A stretch of 64,000 bases of DNA, taken from Candidatus Alcyoniella australis (lineage in GTDB: Bacteria > Lernaellota > Lernaellaia > JAVCCG01 > Alcyoniellaceae). Of the stretch, positions 47,136-59,168 are shown piece by piece. Within the stretch, counting starts at the first letter, position 1. Each line of letters begins with the position of its first letter. Under the pieces are notes generated by a model. That model was given only the letters and a program-made list of their open reading frames with translations, had not been told where the DNA came from and ran no database searches. The DNA lies in the NCBI GenBank assembly GCA_030765605.1, contig JAVCCG010000091.1, forward strand, positions 23,364-87,363, in the 5' to 3' direction. A program made the position numbers and the translations under genes.

Positions 47136-48416
47136 ATGGCTCAGTCCAATGCTGTGGGCTTCAAGTACTTCTCTGAGATCCTGGGCAGAACCATACACGA
47201 TCACTCGGACCGCAAGCTCGGGCGCGTCTGGGACCTGGTCGCCGAGCTGCCCAGCGGCGAGTTCCCCTACCCGCCGGTCAAAGGGATCGTGCTGCGCAAC
47301 AAGGGCCGCGAATTCTATTTGCCGTCCATTGCTTTCTCTCCGGCCCAGTTCGAGTCCGGCGAGCTGACCACCGACCATCATCCCGAACCGTTGGACGGAC
47401 AGCTGTCGGACAACGACTTCCGGGTACGCGAGGTGCTGCTCGACAAACAGATCGTCGACGTCGACGGCGCCAAGGTCGAGCGGGTCAACGACGTACACAT
47501 GCTGATCTCCGACCGCCCGTGGATCGTCCACGTCGACGTCGGGCTGACCGGGCTGCTGCGACGGCTGGGATTTGAGAGCAGTGTGCGGCGGCTGACCCGC
47601 GGAATACTGCGCCGCGAGATGCGCGACGACCTGGTCAACTGGAAAGTGGTTCAGCCGCTGGCCGAGACCGAGGGGACCGGGGCGATCCGACTCAAGGTCG
47701 AGCAGGCGCAGATGAAGCAGCTGCACCCCGGCGAGATGGCCGACATCCTTGAGGATCTGGACCGCGACGAGCAGATGGCCGTGGTGCGCACCCTGAGCGT
47801 GGAGGATGCCGCCGACGTGCTCGAGGAGACCGAGGAGGACGTCCAGAAAAAGGTCTTCTCGCACCTCGAACCCGAGACCGCCGCGGACATCATCGAACAG
47901 ATGGACCCGGCCGAGGCGGTGGACATTCTCAGCCAGCTGCACTCGGAGCAATCGCAGCAGATCATCGCCGCGATGCAGCCCGCCGAGCGCGAACAGATCC
48001 AGGAGCTGATCCAATACAACGAGCGCTCGGCCGGCGGCCTGATGACCAACGAGTTCATCCGACTGCACCCGCGGGCGACCGTGGGTCAGGCCCTGGACGA
48101 GCTGCGTACGCTGGCCGGCGAGATCGACATGATCTTTTACATCTACATGGTGGACGGCGCCGGACGCTTGACCGGGGTCGTTACGCTACGCGAGCTGTTG
48201 ACCAGCGGGCGCGACCAGGCCCTGAATAAGCTGATGTCAACGCGGCTGGTGGCGGTCGAACCGGGGACCAGCGTGCGCAAGGTCGCCGAGACCTTCCAGA
48301 AGTACTCGTTCCTCGCCTGCCCGGTGCTCGACGGGGGCGGCAGAATCCTGGGAGTGATCGACCTACGCAACTCCTTCGACGACCTGCTGCCCTACTTTGA
48401 CAAGGACGCGGCCTAG
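47136..48416 (+). CDS. PRC-barrel, MgtE-N and CBS domain protein (no membrane domain)
   Basis: A 426-residue soluble protein. The N-terminal PRC-barrel-like part (VGFKYFSEILGRTIHDHSDRKLGRVWDLV, to about 190) is followed by an MgtE intracellular N domain. That domain is a superhelix with repeated LHPGEMADILEDL, LSVEDAADVLEET, LEPETAADIIEQM and MDPAEAVDILSQL units (about 195-285). A CBS pair (about 300-420, ending VIDLRNSFDDLLPYF) closes the protein. In MgtE channels the N-CBS part senses Mg2+ and gates the pore; here the transmembrane pore is missing. The NRAMP-family gene starts 15 nt later. The context suggests a regulatory subunit for that transporter. A GGGGGG site lies 5 nt before the ATG. 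Confidence 0.85.
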   Translation: MAQSNAVGFKYFSEILGRTIHDHSDRKLGRVWDLVAELPSGEFPYPPVKGIVLRNKGREFYLPSIAFSPAQFESGELTTDHHPEPLDGQLSDNDFRVREVLLDKQIVDVDGAKVERVNDVHMLISDRPWIVHVDVGLTGLLRRLGFESSVRRLTRGILRREMRDDLVNWKVVQPLAETEGTGAIRLKVEQAQMKQLHPGEMADILEDLDRDEQMAVVRTLSVEDAADVLEETEEDVQKKVFSHLEPETAADIIEQMDPAEAVDILSQLHSEQSQQIIAAMQPAEREQIQELIQYNERSAGGLMTNEFIRLHPRATVGQALDELRTLAGEIDMIFYIYMVDGAGRLTGVVTLRELLTSGRDQALNKLMSTRLVAVEPGTSVRKVAETFQKYSFLACPVLDGGGRILGVIDLRNSFDDLLPYFDKDAA

Positions 48417-48431
48417 CAGCGGTACAGTTCC

Positions 48432-49700
48432 ATGCTGGTCTCGATCCGCTCACTGATCTCCTCCAGGCTGCGCACGCCGCTGCTGTTCCTCTCGGTGCTC
48501 GGGCCGGGGATCATTACGGCCAACGCGGGGAACGATGCGGGCGGCATCGCGACCCACACGCGCGCCGGTGCGGACTTCGGCCTGGAAACGCTGTGGATCT
48601 TCGTACCGCTGTGCGTGGCGCTGATCGTGGTCCAGGAAATGGCCAACCGCATGGGCGTGGTCACGGGCAAGGGGCTCTCCGACCTGATCCGCGAGCGCTT
48701 CGGCGTGAAGATCACTTTCGCGCTGATGAGCGGCCTGCTGCTGACCAACCTGACGATCATCGCCGCCGAGTTCGCCGGAGTGGCCGCGGCCGCCGAGCTG
48801 TTCGGCATCGCGCGGATCGTGGCCGTGCCGATCGCCGCGCTGGCGATCTGGGCGCTGGTGCTGCGGGGGACCTACAAGACCATCGAAAAGGTCTTCCTTG
48901 CCGCGGCGCTGTTCTACCTCAGCTACATCGCCGCCGGAATCATCGTCAAACCCGATCCGGGCGAGGTGGCCCGCGCGTTGCTCGTGCCGCGCATCCTGCC
49001 CGACCGCAACTACATCGTGATGCTCATCGCCCTTTTAGGCACCACGGTCACGCCCTGGATGCTGTTCTACCAGCAGTCCTCGGTCGCCGAGAAGGGCGTG
49101 CACATCGACAACTACCGGCTGTCCAAGATCGACACGATTACCGGCTGCATCGCGGTAATGATCGTCGCGGTGTTCATGGTGATCGTCTCCAGCGAGACTT
49201 TGTACAAGCACGGGATCAGCGTCGAGACCGCGGCCGACGCGGCCAAGGCCCTGGGTCCGATCGCCGGCAAGTGGGCCGGGCTGCTGTTCGCCGTGGGCCT
49301 GCTTAATGCCAGCCTGTTCGCCGCGAGCATCCTGCCGCTGTCCACCTCGTACACAATCTGCGAGGGCTTCGGCTGGGAATCGGGGCTGAGCAAGAGCTTT
49401 GGCGAGGCCAAGCAGTTCTACGTGCTGTTCACGGTGCTGATCGTAATCGGCGCGGGGTTCGTGCTCTTCCAGTCGATCAACCTGATCGCGGTGATGTACA
49501 TCAGCCAGGTGATCAACGGCGTGGTGCTGCCCGTGGTGCTGGTGTTCATGCTGCGGCTGATCAACGACCCCAAGCTGATGGGCAAGCGGGTCAATTCCCG
49601 CTTCTACAACTGGATCTGCTACCTGATCTGCGGTGCAACGGCCCTGCTGACGATCACCGCGGTGATCATGCCGCTGCTGCTCCCGGGGGACGAGATCTAA
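48432..49700 (+). CDS. Divergent NRAMP-family divalent metal transporter (NRMT-like)
   Basis: A 422-residue transporter with about 11 membrane helices. TM1 reads GPGIITANAGNDAGGIATHT, so the canonical metal-binding DPGN motif is DAGG (35-38). TM6 reads GTTVTPWMLFYQQS, so canonical MPHN is TPWM (207-210) and the sulfur ligand Met is lost. Loss of the soft ligand is the kind of change reported for NRAMP-related magnesium transporters, so Mg2+ (or Mn2+) rather than Fe2+ is proposed. This is inference. The gene follows the MgtE-N/CBS protein by 15 nt and ends 1 nt from a convergent GT-C gene. Confidence 0.82.
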   Translation: MLVSIRSLISSRLRTPLLFLSVLGPGIITANAGNDAGGIATHTRAGADFGLETLWIFVPLCVALIVVQEMANRMGVVTGKGLSDLIRERFGVKITFALMSGLLLTNLTIIAAEFAGVAAAAELFGIARIVAVPIAALAIWALVLRGTYKTIEKVFLAAALFYLSYIAAGIIVKPDPGEVARALLVPRILPDRNYIVMLIALLGTTVTPWMLFYQQSSVAEKGVHIDNYRLSKIDTITGCIAVMIVAVFMVIVSSETLYKHGISVETAADAAKALGPIAGKWAGLLFAVGLLNASLFAASILPLSTSYTICEGFGWESGLSKSFGEAKQFYVLFTVLIVIGAGFVLFQSINLIAVMYISQVINGVVLPVVLVFMLRLINDPKLMGKRVNSRFYNWICYLICGATALLTITAVIMPLLLPGDEI

Positions 49701-49701
49701 A

Positions 49702-51288
49702 TCATTCGCTGAACAGCCCGGGGTCGGCCAACAGTACGGCTTGGATCGAGTCGTCCAGCATGAAGCGATCGATCTCAATGGTCGGCCTAAGCTGTTTGAA
49801 ACCGGCCGAATTGTCGATCGCCATCACGGTCTCTCGATGCGTCCGATCCAGAATTTTTCTGCTGCCCTTCTCACTGCCCCGTTGCTTAGCCACCGCCCAT
49901 ATCTCGACCGGAGCATCAGGTTGACGAACCCAATTCAGAGGCTCGGCCATAAGTGCATTTAGGTCCGGACGGACCAAGCCTGTGCAGGCGAAGAGATCGA
50001 GTGCCGTGAACCCATGCTCTTCTTTGTAACTGATAAAGTAGATTGCGGCTCGCCCCTCCAGGCCGGACAGCCTTTGGCTCAGGCGTTCACAGGGTTCGCC
50101 GTAGGCAGGCGCACTGGTGTGATGGGCCATCGGATTGCTGATTTTTGGTCCGTGGATCAAATTCAAGCTCCAGCCGATGAGCGCTACCCCCAGTATCCCA
50201 AAATACATCACACGCCGGGCTGTTGCGCTCGGGAGCGCATGAGCCCCGACCACCAGCATTACGATCAGCGGCGGCAGCACGGGAAACAGGTAACCCGGAT
50301 TGAACACCTGCTCCATCGGGCCGAACATGCTCATCCACAGCAGCGGCGGCAGCCCGGCCAGCGCCAGGATCCATGTCGACCAATCGCGTCGTCCGGCCAG
50401 CAGGGCTATGGGTAGCAACAGCAGGCCCAGCAGACCGATCACCGGCTGCTGCATCTCCAGGAGCAGCACGCGCAAGTAGGCCCACAACGAGAGCTGCATC
50501 TCGCCCAGTCCGCCTTCCATGTAGCCCACACCCATGGAGATGCTCTCGTTGTAATAATATCGTATGTAGAGTCGAGCAATCACATAGGCCGGCAGCACGA
50601 ATAGCAGCAAACCGCGTGCAGTCAGCTCGATCCCCTTGGTGCGCAAGCCCCAGACTGCGCACAGCATCAGCGGCGGCAACAGCATCGGTAGTGGAAAGGC
50701 ATGGGCCGAGAGCAGCATCAACCCGGCACAGATCCCGGCGGAGAAACTATAGCCAAACTTGGTAAGTCCTCGACTACGTATCAGCAGAACCAGGGTCGCG
50801 CTATAGAGCAACGCCTCAAGTATGTGGTAATTGAAAAACCCGCCGACCTCCCATGTGGCCGGGGCAAGCCCGCTCACCATAGCGGCCAACAGGGCCCAGG
50901 CGCGGCCGACCAGCGGCCGGGCCAGAAAATAAACCGCCCATAACAGGGCCACCCAGGCGGGAAGGTTCAGGCCACGCAACCGATCGATCGAACTCCCCTG
51001 CTCCCAAGAAACGATCGCTCCGCTCAGGGCAAAGATCAACGGACCACGGTCGATCCCGGCGTTCATCGCCAAAACAAGAAAATCCTTGCCCTGGTCCAGC
51101 CGTTGGGAAAACATGGTGGAATGGATTAGGTAGTGGCTCTCGTCGGCCCCGGCCAACTCACTACGTTCATCGATTGTGACCAGCCAACAGCAGACGATTA
51201 ATGCGGCCAAGCCCGCCAGCGCCAAGTGGTCGACCAGCGTTCCCTCACGCAGGCGCCGCGCTAATCCGTACAGAAACGTCCAAGCCAC
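49702..51288 (-). CDS. GT-C type membrane glycosyltransferase-like protein
   Basis: A 528-residue protein with about ten predicted transmembrane helices. After TM1 an acidic loop (SELAGADESHYLIHSTMFS) resembles the D-E active-site loop of GT39/ArnT-like enzymes, and the C-terminal about 130 residues are soluble. I cannot name donor or acceptor. It starts 3 nt after the aspartase-like stop, so it belongs to the proA-nadD-aspA run on the minus strand. No terminator separates its stop from the NRAMP stop 1 nt away, so the two transcripts probably overlap. Confidence 0.7.
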   Translation of the reverse strand: MAWTFLYGLARRLREGTLVDHLALAGLAALIVCCWLVTIDERSELAGADESHYLIHSTMFSQRLDQGKDFLVLAMNAGIDRGPLIFALSGAIVSWEQGSSIDRLRGLNLPAWVALLWAVYFLARPLVGRAWALLAAMVSGLAPATWEVGGFFNYHILEALLYSATLVLLIRSRGLTKFGYSFSAGICAGLMLLSAHAFPLPMLLPPLMLCAVWGLRTKGIELTARGLLLFVLPAYVIARLYIRYYYNESISMGVGYMEGGLGEMQLSLWAYLRVLLLEMQQPVIGLLGLLLLPIALLAGRRDWSTWILALAGLPPLLWMSMFGPMEQVFNPGYLFPVLPPLIVMLVVGAHALPSATARRVMYFGILGVALIGWSLNLIHGPKISNPMAHHTSAPAYGEPCERLSQRLSGLEGRAAIYFISYKEEHGFTALDLFACTGLVRPDLNALMAEPLNWVRQPDAPVEIWAVAKQRGSEKGSRKILDRTHRETVMAIDNSAGFKQLRPTIEIDRFMLDDSIQAVLLADPGLFSE

Positions 51289-51291
51289 GCG

Positions 51292-52701
<1,410 letters not shown>

Positions 52702-52731
52702 GACTTTTCCTCCTGGATTTACACGTTCGCG

Positions 52732-53373
52732 TCAGCGGTAGAGCCCCTCGCGCTGGACGATTTGCAGCACCGGGTCGGGCACCATGTAGCGGATCGGTTC
52801 ACCCGCCGCCACCCGCCGCCGCACCTCGGACGAGCTGATTTGTAAAAGCGGCGCGTCGATCCGGCGCACGGTCCGGCCCGAGACGTGACGCCAGGCCGCG
52901 GGCTCGCCGGGTAGTGGCGCATACTGCCTTGCCAGGGCGGGCACGGCCTTTTCGGGCGATTCGAACTCGCTCCCGGGACGGCCCAGCAGCAGGAAGTCAA
53001 TGCTCTGGATCAGCTCCTGCCAGCGATGCCAGGTGTTGATCTCGGAAAAAGCATCCGCGCCGATGATAAAGAAGAGATCGGCCTGTGGATAGCGCTTTGC
53101 GAGCTGTTGCACCGTGTCCAGCGAGTAGCTCGGCGGCTGCCGGTCGATCTCGACGTTGCAGGCCTCGAGCAGCGGATCGTCGACGATCGAGCGTTCGATC
53201 ATCTCCATACGCAACGCTCCGGGGCTGGCAGTGCGCGAGTGCTTGTGCGGCGGCACGTTGCTCGGTATCAGCAGCAGGCGATCCAGGTGCGCGGCGTTGG
53301 CAACGTGGCGCGCGCAGATCAGGTGCGCAATGTGCAGCGGGTCAAAGGTCCCGCCGAACACGCCCAACCGCAT
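52732..53373 (-). CDS. nadD: Nicotinate-nucleotide adenylyltransferase
   Basis: A 213-residue nucleotidyltransferase joining ATP and nicotinate mononucleotide in NAD synthesis. The alpha/beta phosphodiesterase-type motif RLGVFGGTFDPLHIAHL (HxGH-like H-I-A-H), IPSNVPPHKHSR and the C-terminal ISSSEVRRRVAAGEPIRYMV (SSTxxR) are all present. The ATG at 53373 is chosen because AGGGGG lies 5 nt upstream; a GTG two codons earlier overlaps the proA stop. The proA-nadD order is common in bacteria. Confidence 0.94.
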   Translation of the reverse strand: MRLGVFGGTFDPLHIAHLICARHVANAAHLDRLLLIPSNVPPHKHSRTASPGALRMEMIERSIVDDPLLEACNVEIDRQPPSYSLDTVQQLAKRYPQADLFFIIGADAFSEINTWHRWQELIQSIDFLLLGRPGSEFESPEKAVPALARQYAPLPGEPAAWRHVSGRTVRRIDAPLLQISSSEVRRRVAAGEPIRYMVPDPVLQIVQREGLYR

Positions 53374-53375
53374 GC

Positions 53376-54635
<1,260 letters not shown>

Positions 54636-54730
54636 CAAAACCTCCTGACCCGCACATTGGATATAAAGCAAAACCTCTTTGGAACTTATCACAATCGACC
54701 GCAGGGCAGCGAGCGCCGGAATAAATCGAC

Positions 54731-54768
54731 ACAGCGCGGAACTTTGTCCACGACCGCGCTGTCTTTTT
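54731..54768 (+). terminator. Hairpin with T tract in the leader of the ARPP-1/VIT operon, attenuator candidate
   Basis: ACAGCGCGG (54731-54739) and CCGCGCTGT (54754-54762) form a perfect 9-bp stem with a 14-nt loop, then C and five T. It lies about 30 nt before the ATG of the ARPP-1-like gene and could end transcription early. It could instead stop readthrough of an unseen upstream transcript, as no plus-strand gene precedes it. Confidence 0.55.
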
Positions 54769-54800
54769 CACCAGGTCCCAAACGCAATCAGGAGGGTCTC

Positions 54801-55844
54801 ATGCTTGGCTGGTTCAATAGGTTCGGCGCGCTGGCGGCGTTGATCGTAATCAGCAGCCTGATTTGCCTCGGCGCGTACGTCGAGCAGGGCCAGGCCGAGC
54901 CGATCTCCCAGCAACGGATCCTGCCTCCCGAGCCGGTAAATTTCTGCGACGCATCGCAGATAGTCGAGAACGCCCTGGAGGGCATAAAGGTCGACGCCGG
55001 AATTAAGCTCGGTCCGCTGCAGGTCTATCCCCTGCGCAAGCGCTCGTTGAATCAGGCCCGCGACGTGATCAGCATGGACCAGGCTCTGGAAAAAGGCTGG
55101 CTGCAGATCGCCGAATATCAAGGCGGCAACGTCTCGACACTCGAGGTGAGCAACACCGGGCCCAAACGCGTGCTGCTGATGGCCGGCGAGGTCGTGGTCG
55201 GCGGACGCCAGAACCGCATCATCCGGCAGGACACGCTGGTACCGCCCAAGACGTCCGCCCTGGCGGTTCCGGTCTACTGCGGCGAACAGCAGCGCTGGAC
55301 CTACGGCGAGAAACAGGACTTCGGCTCGGGCGGCTGGGTGGCCAACCCCAGTACGCGCAAGGCCGTGGTCGGCAAGCTCAGCCAGTCCGAGGTCTGGACC
55401 GACATCGACCGCAACCTGCAGGATCAAAGCGCGGCCGCGCCATCGCGCAGCGTGCAGGAGCTCACCGGCCTGGAGGCCAACGCCAAGCTGATCGAGCACT
55501 ACGATCGTTTCATCGAACCCAAGCTGCCCGCGGGCACCGTGGGCGTGGCCGTGTCGTATCGCGGTAAACTGATCGGCCTCGACGTTTTCGGCTCGCCCGA
55601 GCTGTGCCGCGCGCTGGTCTCCAAAATCATGCGCGGCTACATCTGCCAGGGTTGGCAGGACCAGCGGCCCAAGGCGGTTGCCCAACGCGAGATCGTCAAA
55701 TTGCTCGAGATGATCCCCGACGCCGCGTTCAACTTCCAGCCCACTACGGGCGAAGGTTGCTCCGCGACCTTTGCCGTGGCCGGGATGGACGGCGAGCTGC
55801 TGGTAAACAACAACGGCCTGGTCCACATCGCGACCCTGGATTAA
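54801..55844 (+). CDS. ARPP-1 (DUF6569)-like exported protein
   Basis: A 347-residue protein beginning with a signal peptide or anchor (LGWFNRFGALAALIVISSLICLGAYV). The body matches the ARPP-1 pattern: ALEKGWLQIAEYQGGNVSTL, then VLLMAGEVVVGGRQNRIIRQ and a VPVYCGEQQRW block with conserved Cys and Arg-Trp. ARPP-1 domains were defined by association with ADP-ribosylglycohydrolase and rhodanese-phosphatase genes; their biochemical role is unsettled. AGGAGGG lies before the ATG at 54801, so an upstream extension into the proA promoter is rejected. The VIT/vWA gene starts 5 nt after its stop, so they are likely co-expressed. Confidence 0.75.
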   Translation: MLGWFNRFGALAALIVISSLICLGAYVEQGQAEPISQQRILPPEPVNFCDASQIVENALEGIKVDAGIKLGPLQVYPLRKRSLNQARDVISMDQALEKGWLQIAEYQGGNVSTLEVSNTGPKRVLLMAGEVVVGGRQNRIIRQDTLVPPKTSALAVPVYCGEQQRWTYGEKQDFGSGGWVANPSTRKAVVGKLSQSEVWTDIDRNLQDQSAAAPSRSVQELTGLEANAKLIEHYDRFIEPKLPAGTVGVAVSYRGKLIGLDVFGSPELCRALVSKIMRGYICQGWQDQRPKAVAQREIVKLLEMIPDAAFNFQPTTGEGCSATFAVAGMDGELLVNNNGLVHIATLD

Positions 55845-55849
55845 AGCAA

Positions 55850-58114
55850 ATGACGAACAGAGCCCTCAGCCCGTATTTTCCCATTGCGTTGATCGCGGGA
55901 CTGGCTCTGTGCCTGCTGCTCGCGCCCGGCGCGGCCCAGGCCACGGGCCTGCTGCTGCCCAAGGACGAATCCCTGCCGCCGCTGGCGATCCAGAGCCACC
56001 GCGTGGCGATCAAGATCTCCTCGGGCGTGGCCACCACCGCCGTGGACCAGGTGTTCCACAACAGCACCAACCGCGACCTCGAGGCGGTTTTCGTCTTTCC
56101 CCTGCCCCGCGGCGCGGCGATCGACGAGTTCGCGCTGTACATCAACGGCAAACGCGTGGTCGGCGAGGTGCTCTCGGCCGACAAGGCGCGCAGCACCTAC
56201 GAAAGCATCGTGCGCCGGATGCGCGACCCGGGCCTGCTGGAGTACGTGGACGGCCAGGTGTTCCGCGCCAGCATTTACCCGGTGCCCGCGCGCGGCGACC
56301 AGCGCGTGCAGTTGGTCTTCTCCCAGACGCTGGACTACGACAACGGCGTCTACTCCTACGTCTATCCCCTGCGCACCGGCGAACGCGCTTCGACCACCCT
56401 GGGCGACTTCACCATCGAAGCGCGGATCAAGTCCGACGTACCGCTGCGTAGCGTCTACTCGCCGACACACGACGTGGAGATCGAGCGCCAAGGCGAGCAG
56501 AGCGCCACGGTCGGCATCGAGACCAACGCAGCCGCGCTCGACCGCGATTTCCGCTTGCTCTACACGGTATCGGACAGCGACGTTGGCCTGAGCATGGTGC
56601 CGTACCGCACAGGCGGCGACGACGGCTACTTCCTGATGATGATCACTCCGCGCGCCGAGCTTGAGCCGGACCAGGCGCTGCCCAAGGACGTGCTGTTCGT
56701 CTTCGACACCTCGGGCTCAATGTCCGGCGACAAGCTGCTGCACGCCAAGCAGGCGGCGCGCTTCTTCATCGACTCGCTGGGCGAGGGCGACCGCTTCGGC
56801 CTGATCAGCTTCTCGACCACCGTGCGCCCCTGGCGCGACCAACTGGTCGAGGCTACCGCGCAGAACAGGGCCGCTGCCCACGAGCAGATCGAATCGCTCA
56901 AGGCGCGCGGCGGCACCGCGATTCACGAGGCGCTGCTCGAAGCTTTCGAGCTGCTGGGCGACGGCGGCAACGACGGCCGGCCGCGGATGCTGGTCTTCCT
57001 CACCGACGGGCTGCCCACGGTGGGCGTGACCGACATCGAACGCATCGTCGAGGATGCAGGCAAGGCCAACTCAGGCGACGCGCGGCTGTTTTGCTTCGGC
57101 GTGGGCCAAAACGTCAACGTGCATTTGCTCGACATCGCCAGCGAACGCAACGGCGGAGTCTCGGAATACGTGCGCGGCGACGAGGAGCTGGAGCTCAAGC
57201 TCAGCTCGTTCTTCTCCAAAATCAGCCTGCCGGTTATGAGCGGGCTCGAGCTGGAGTTCAAGGGAATCGACGTTCTCGAGCTTTATCCGCCGACGCTGCC
57301 CGACCTGTTCGCCGGCTCCCAGGTCTTGGTCTACGGACGATACGCCTCGGCGGGCGATGGCGCGCTGATCCTCAGCGGCAACCTGCTGGGCGAGAAACAG
57401 CGAATCGTGCACGACGTCTCGATGCCCAAGGTCGAGGGCGACAACCGCTTCGTCGCCAACCTCTGGGCCAACCGCAAGGTCGGCTATCTGCTCGACCAGG
57501 TACGGCTGCACGGCGAGAAGCCCGAGCTGGTGGACGAGATCGTGCGCCTGGGCCGCGACTACGGAATCGTCACGCCCTACACCAGCTATCTGGTGGTCCA
57601 GGACGAATCTGCGCCGCCCGCCCCGGTCTTCGGCGGCGGCGCCATTGACGGACTCGACCTGGGCGGCCTGACCAAATCAGGCGACGTCGATCGTCCGCAG
57701 TTCGGACGCCTGCACGGCGAGGGCGAAGAAAGCTCCGTGCGAAACGCGCCGAGCACCGAGCAATCCGGAGCCGACGCGGTGCGCAGCTCGGTGGCCAGCC
57801 GCGAACGGCGCGAGTCAACGCAGCTGGCGGACGACGCCGAGGCGGACGTGCGTTACGTAAGCGGCCGCGCGTTCTTCTACGTGGACGGCGCGTACGTGGA
57901 CGAACAGTGCCGCCAAGGCGAACGCGTGATTGAGGTGCCCTACGCATCACGGGCCTACTTCAACCTGCTCGAGGCTGCGCCGGAGTTCCGCGACTACATG
58001 ATGCTCGCCCAAACCATGAAGTTTTCGGCGGGCGATGGACTGACAATTTTCATCTGCCAAAACGGCGATGCCCAACGCTCTGTGGAGGATTGGCGCAAGC
58101 TGCTCGGTAGATGA
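55850..58114 (+). CDS. VIT and von Willebrand A domain protein
   Basis: A 754-residue exported protein. The signal peptide (MTNRALSPYFPIALIAGLALCLLL) leads to a vault/inter-alpha-trypsin (VIT) domain (about 40-170: VDQVFHNSTNRDLEAVFVFPL, LSADKARSTYESIVRR, YPVPARGDQRVQLVF). A vWA domain (about 275-450) follows, with the metal-ion-dependent adhesion site DTSGSMS and the later FLTDGLPTVG. The C-terminal 150 residues are low-complexity and Ser/Glu-rich. Such proteins are common surface or secreted adhesion-type proteins in Myxococcota-like bacteria. The ATG at 55850 is 5 nt after the ARPP-1 stop and has no good ribosome site, implying coupling. Confidence 0.85.
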   Translation: MTNRALSPYFPIALIAGLALCLLLAPGAAQATGLLLPKDESLPPLAIQSHRVAIKISSGVATTAVDQVFHNSTNRDLEAVFVFPLPRGAAIDEFALYINGKRVVGEVLSADKARSTYESIVRRMRDPGLLEYVDGQVFRASIYPVPARGDQRVQLVFSQTLDYDNGVYSYVYPLRTGERASTTLGDFTIEARIKSDVPLRSVYSPTHDVEIERQGEQSATVGIETNAAALDRDFRLLYTVSDSDVGLSMVPYRTGGDDGYFLMMITPRAELEPDQALPKDVLFVFDTSGSMSGDKLLHAKQAARFFIDSLGEGDRFGLISFSTTVRPWRDQLVEATAQNRAAAHEQIESLKARGGTAIHEALLEAFELLGDGGNDGRPRMLVFLTDGLPTVGVTDIERIVEDAGKANSGDARLFCFGVGQNVNVHLLDIASERNGGVSEYVRGDEELELKLSSFFSKISLPVMSGLELEFKGIDVLELYPPTLPDLFAGSQVLVYGRYASAGDGALILSGNLLGEKQRIVHDVSMPKVEGDNRFVANLWANRKVGYLLDQVRLHGEKPELVDEIVRLGRDYGIVTPYTSYLVVQDESAPPAPVFGGGAIDGLDLGGLTKSGDVDRPQFGRLHGEGEESSVRNAPSTEQSGADAVRSSVASRERRESTQLADDAEADVRYVSGRAFFYVDGAYVDEQCRQGERVIEVPYASRAYFNLLEAAPEFRDYMMLAQTMKFSAGDGLTIFICQNGDAQRSVEDWRKLLGR

Positions 58115-58182
58115 TCGACCGCCACGATTGGTTGCGAGCCTTGTCGTGTGCGGAGTTCTTTCAAGCCTCCTTTTCCTCCTGG

Positions 58183-58268
58183 CCCCGGGGGTCGCCACCC
58201 CCGCCCCCGGGGTCACCCTTCCCTCCTTATCCCAGTGATAAGCGAGTGTATCCCCGGGGGGTGGTCCC
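58183..58268. repeat. GC-rich repeated CCCCGGGG hairpin block
   Basis: Three CCCCGGGG-type blocks (about 58183-58191, 58205-58212 and 58252-58259) lie in the 240-base interval between the VIT/vWA stop and gpmA. The first two can pair as one long GC hairpin (58183-58212). No U tract follows. It may be a REP-like element or a weak terminator. No gene is supported in this interval. Confidence 0.4.
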
Positions 58269-58354
58269 CTCTTCTCATCCGTTGAATTACTGTTAAAATT
58301 GCCCAGACGCCCGCTCGCACTTCATTGACCGATGATCAAGGAGGCAAGGGTAAG

Positions 58355-59101
58355 ATGCACAAGCTCGTGTTACTGCGGCACGGCCAGAGCACTTGGAACC
58401 AGGAAAACCGTTTCACCGGCTGGACCGACGTTGATCTGAGCGACCAGGGCCGGGTCGAGGCCCTGGAGGCAGGACGGTTGCTGGGCGAAGGCGGCTATGA
58501 CTTCGACATCGCCTACACCTCGGTGCTCAAGCGCGCGATCCGCACGCTATGGATCGTCCTGGATGAAATGGACATGATGTGGTTGCCCGTTGAGCGGCAT
58601 TGGCGACTCAACGAGCGGCACTACGGCGCGCTGCAAGGGCTGAACAAGGCCCAGACCGCGGCCGAGCACGGCGACGACCAGGTGCTGATCTGGCGGCGTT
58701 CCTACGACATCCAACCCCCGGCGCTGGCCGCTGACGATTCGCGCTACCCGGGCCGCGACCCGCGCTACGCATTGCTGAGCGCCGACGAGCTGCCGCTGAC
58801 CGAGTGCCTCAAGGATACTGTCGAACGCTTTGTGCCCTATTGGCTTGAGACCATCGCGCCGCGGATCAAGGCCGGCGGCCGGGTGCTGATCGCGGCCCAC
58901 GGCAACAGCCTGCGCGCCCTGGTCAAGCACCTCGACGGCATCCCGGACAGCGAGATCGTCGGGCTGAATATCCCCACGGGCGTGCCGCTGGTCTACGAAC
59001 TCGACGACGAGCTGCGGCCGCTGCAACATTACTATCTGGGCGATCAGGAGAAGATCAAACAGGCGATGCAGGCCGTGGCCAACCAGGGCAAGGCCAAGTA
59101 G
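58355..59101 (+). CDS. gpmA: 2,3-bisphosphoglycerate-dependent phosphoglycerate mutase
   Basis: A 248-residue glycolytic enzyme interconverting 3- and 2-phosphoglycerate. The phospho-histidine motif [33 protein letters not shown] and the second catalytic His in [19 protein letters not shown] are all present. The length matches E. coli GpmA (250). The ATG at 58355 is preceded by AAGGAGG; a TTG ten codons upstream is unlikely. Confidence 0.95.
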   Translation: MHKLVLLRHGQSTWNQENRFTGWTDVDLSDQGRVEALEAGRLLGEGGYDFDIAYTSVLKRAIRTLWIVLDEMDMMWLPVERHWRLNERHYGALQGLNKAQTAAEHGDDQVLIWRRSYDIQPPALAADDSRYPGRDPRYALLSADELPLTECLKDTVERFVPYWLETIAPRIKAGGRVLIAAHGNSLRALVKHLDGIPDSEIVGLNIPTGVPLVYELDDELRPLQHYYLGDQEKIKQAMQAVANQGKAK

Positions 59102-59168
59102 CTGACGTTGATCAACGGTCCTCGCCCTTTGACGAACGATTTCCAACGTTCGTTGTGACGGTGTACCG

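Noticed and set aside
58111..58296. 61-codon plus-strand frame after the VIT/vWA gene
   Set aside because: It is Pro-rich only because it reads through the CCCCGGGG repeat block. It overlaps the VIT/vWA stop and has no ribosome site.
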